The translations under genes and the position numbers were made by a program. The notes beneath the pieces are model-generated. The model did not search any database, was not told the DNA's origin, and worked only from the letters and a program-made list of their open reading frames with translations. Shown one piece after another: positions 7,302 through 8,778 of a stretch of 8,778 nucleotides of DNA (position 1 is the stretch's first letter; each line of letters starts with the position of its first letter). This DNA comes from PNKC01 sp038323265 (GTDB taxonomy: Bacteria > Chloroflexota > Dehalococcoidia > Tepidiformales > Tepidiformaceae), in the NCBI GenBank assembly GCA_038323265.1, contig JBBQGT010000128.1, positions 1 to 8,778 on the forward strand. The letters run 5' to 3'.

Positions 7302-7984
7302 CGGAGCACGAACCCAATACCGCGGACGGTCTGGATAAGTCGCCGCCCGCCGCCCGCTTCCAGCTTCTGGCGAAGGTTTGTGGCGTGCGCGTCGAGCAGG
7401 TTGTCGTCCACCGATTCGCTGCCGGGCCAAAGCAGGGACATCAGCGTTTCGCGGGTGAAGACGCGATTGGGCTTCCGCGCCATCACCTCCAGGAGCGTGA
7501 ATTCCTTGGGCGTCAGCGGCACAGCCTGCCCCTCGCGCGTCACCATGTGAGCGTCCACATCGAGCACAAGGTCTTCGTACGAAATGGTGCTGGGCGAGGC
7601 GGGCCGCCGCCGCAAGACGGCCTCGATGCGCGCCACAAGCTCCTCCATCGCGAAGGGCTTGACCACGTAGTCATCGGCGCCAGCCCGCAGCCCTTCGACT
7701 CGGTCGCTAACGCCATCCCGCGAGGTGAGCATGATGACGGGCACTTCCGCCATCTCTTGCAGCTGGTAGCAAAGGTCGATGCCGTCGGCGTCTGGCAGCA
7801 GGAGGTCGAGCACGACGAGGTCCGGGATTTCACGGGAAAAAGCCTTCAGCGCCGAATCACCGTCCGCACAAGCGACCACTTCGTAGCCGCGGCGTTGGAG
7901 CCCGCGCTGGACGATGGAGAGGATGTCGGGGCTGTCGTCCACGACCATGACGCGGACGGCCCTGCGATCGACGGGGACGGTCAT
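7298..7984 (-). CDS. OmpR/PhoB-family response regulator transcription factor
   Basis: This 228-aa protein has the standard two-domain length. The receiver domain (about 10-125) has the acidic pair D16/D17, phospho-acceptor D60 (VVLDLLLPDADG), T87, Y106 and K109 in DDYVVKPF, so all phosphorylation residues are intact. The C-terminal winged-helix DNA-binding domain (about 134-228) shows LTPKEFTLLEVMARKPNRVF and ends with TVRGIGFVLR, both typical of OmpR/PhoB. ATG 7984 is well supported by AGGAG (7995-7991) at 6-nt spacing. It starts 43 nt downstream of the partial membrane-protein gene and overlaps the histidine kinase by TTGA, so it is co-transcribed and probably coupled with the kinase. Targets are unknown; the flanking glycan genes are natural candidates. 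Confidence 0.96.
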   Translation of the reverse strand: MTVPVDRRAVRVMVVDDSPDILSIVQRGLQRRGYEVVACADGDSALKAFSREIPDLVVLDLLLPDADGIDLCYQLQEMAEVPVIMLTSRDGVSDRVEGLRAGADDYVVKPFAMEELVARIEAVLRRRPASPSTISYEDLVLDVDAHMVTREGQAVPLTPKEFTLLEVMARKPNRVFTRETLMSLLWPGSESVDDNLLDAHATNLRQKLEAGGGRRLIQTVRGIGFVLR

Positions 7985-7990
7985 TTGGGG

Positions 7991-7995
7991 CTCCT
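7991..7995 (-). promoter_or_regulatory. ribosome binding site of the response regulator
   Basis: The minus strand carries AGGAG at 7995-7991, 6 nt before ATG 7984, inside the 43-nt spacer that follows the stop codon of the upstream membrane-protein gene. The spacer shows no terminator or clear promoter, so co-transcription with the upstream gene is likely. Confidence 0.65.
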
Positions 7996-8027
7996 GCGCC
8001 GTATGTTAGGCCGCTGGGGAAGGGGCG

Positions 8028-8778
8028 TCATAGGCAAGTGCCCGTCACGTGGTAAACGTCGAACTGTTCAGACGGGGTGCTTCGCTCAGCGCAGCCTCCG
8101 CGAACCATCTGATCGAGCAGGTCGTGCTCGTTGGTAGCGTAACGGACGTCGTAAGTCCGGTAGATGATTACGTAGTCCACGTGGCGCCTCGCAAGGAAAT
8201 CGCTGTAGGCGGAAGGCGTGGGCCAACTGCGGCGGCTGATGCTTTCGGGGAAGAATTCGGAATCCAACCGGCCACCGTGTTGGATCAACTGGTACATGCC
8301 GACTTTGCCATCTGCCACGCGGAGCAGGCGGTACGTTGCGCCCGGCTGGAAATCGGCTGATTCGAGAAACGGGACGAGCTGTTCGTTCGCTGTACGGGTG
8401 AGCGCGCCCCAGCCGTAGCCCGTGTCGCGGATGGGAATGAGGACGACGTTCAGGACCGCCGCAATGGCGATCGTCCCCCAGAGCCAATCAACGCTGCGTT
8501 TGCGCATCAGCCACAACGCCAGCAAGGGTGCAAAGACGACTCCCGCGCGTAGACCGACGGTGCCCACGAAATTCTCCAGCAGCGTGAGCGTCGAACTGTC
8601 TTCGACGACGGGCGAAATAAGTACAAGCCACGTGGCGGGAGCGGCGATGACGAGGGAGGCGAGATAACAGAGCAGATAGCGGCGTTTGTCCGCCTCGAAC
8701 GGGAAACGACCTAGGAAGAGCAACCCGGCCAGCGGTAAGACAACCGCAGGGTGTGTGGCCTGGGCCAGTCCCACGAAC
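8028..8778 (-). CDS. polytopic membrane protein, GT-C-like, 5' end missing (cut by window edge)
   Basis: The reading frame is open through the right edge; 249 C-terminal residues are visible. The codon at 8774 is GTG preceded in frame by TTC and looks internal, so this is a fragment and not a true start. Visible are ATHP (about 7-10), four hydrophobic segments (about 11-25, 35-58, 72-90, 97-115) and then a soluble C-terminal domain of about 130 residues with YRLL, GKVGMYQLI, SEFFPESISRRSW and VDYVIIYRTYD. It aligns along its length with residues about 431-670 of the GT2 fusion protein in this window, sharing the HP pair, A-PA, SPV/TPV..D and the EFF.ES block. By that match it belongs to the same putative GT-C-like membrane family; its missing N-terminus may or may not carry a GT2 domain. 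Function is otherwise unproven. It lies 43 nt upstream of the response regulator. Confidence 0.85.
   Translation of the reverse strand, partial: FVGLAQATHPAVVLPLAGLLFLGRFPFEADKRRYLLCYLASLVIAAPATWLVLISPVVEDSSTLTLLENFVGTVGLRAGVVFAPLLALWLMRKRSVDWLWGTIAIAAVLNVVLIPIRDTGYGWGALTRTANEQLVPFLESADFQPGATYRLLRVADGKVGMYQLIQHGGRLDSEFFPESISRRSWPTPSAYSDFLARRHVDYVIIYRTYDVRYATNEHDLLDQMVRGGCAERSTPSEQFDVYHVTGTCL

Noticed and set aside
7385..8137. 250-codon open frame on the plus strand
   Set aside because: It is the mirror of the response regulator, which has every receiver and winged-helix landmark on the minus strand.

Overview
This window comes from a GC-rich bacterium (roughly 60% GC by eye). Every gene I can support lies on the minus strand, so transcription runs from high to low coordinates. 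The 5' third of a 16S rRNA gene (1-322) shows it is bacterial. It has a very short helix 6 (V1) and an unusual 'GGAATGTATTAGGCATGCAAG' segment, unlike Proteobacteria or Firmicutes. A deep-branching soil or aquatic phylum such as Chloroflexota or Armatimonadota is plausible, but I cannot settle the phylum by eye.

Layout in the direction of transcription: (1) 8778-8028, the 3' end of a polytopic membrane protein with a soluble C-terminal domain, running off the window edge; (2) 7984-7298, an OmpR/PhoB-type response regulator, and 7301-5937, its sensor histidine kinase, joined by a 4-nt TTGA overlap; (3) a gap of about 120 nt; (4) a tightly packed four-gene operon: a DegT/ArnB-type PLP sugar aminotransferase (5813-4686), an extended SDR NAD-dependent sugar epimerase (4689-3769), a large fusion of a polyprenyl-phosphate-type GT2 glycosyltransferase with a GT-C-like membrane protein (3796-1736), and an MFS transporter (1809-553); (5) an rRNA operon with its own sigma70-like promoter (TTGACA-17-TAGTCT at 472-444), a boxA antitermination element (415-404) and the 16S gene.

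The most interesting point is that the partial gene at the right edge and the membrane half of the GT2 fusion are paralogues. They share their last transmembrane segments and a C-terminal soluble domain with the pattern 'YR...GM.Q....G..L..EFF.ES'. The two-component system therefore sits between two members of one membrane glycosyltransferase-like family. Aminotransferase, SDR, GT2 and GT-C next to a two-component system has the same parts list as the Gram-negative arn (Ara4N) pathway, with the ArnC-like and ArnT-like activities here apparently joined in one polypeptide. This is an inference about architecture, not proof of substrate. The likely shared job is making a (possibly amino-) sugar, loading it on a lipid carrier and transferring it to a cell-surface acceptor, perhaps under control of the adjacent sensor.

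Other points: a perfect 14-bp inverted repeat at 3711-3740 near the start of the fusion gene; a histidine kinase whose H-box reads HVLRTP instead of HELRTP; and a 74-nt out-of-frame overlap between the fusion gene and the MFS gene.
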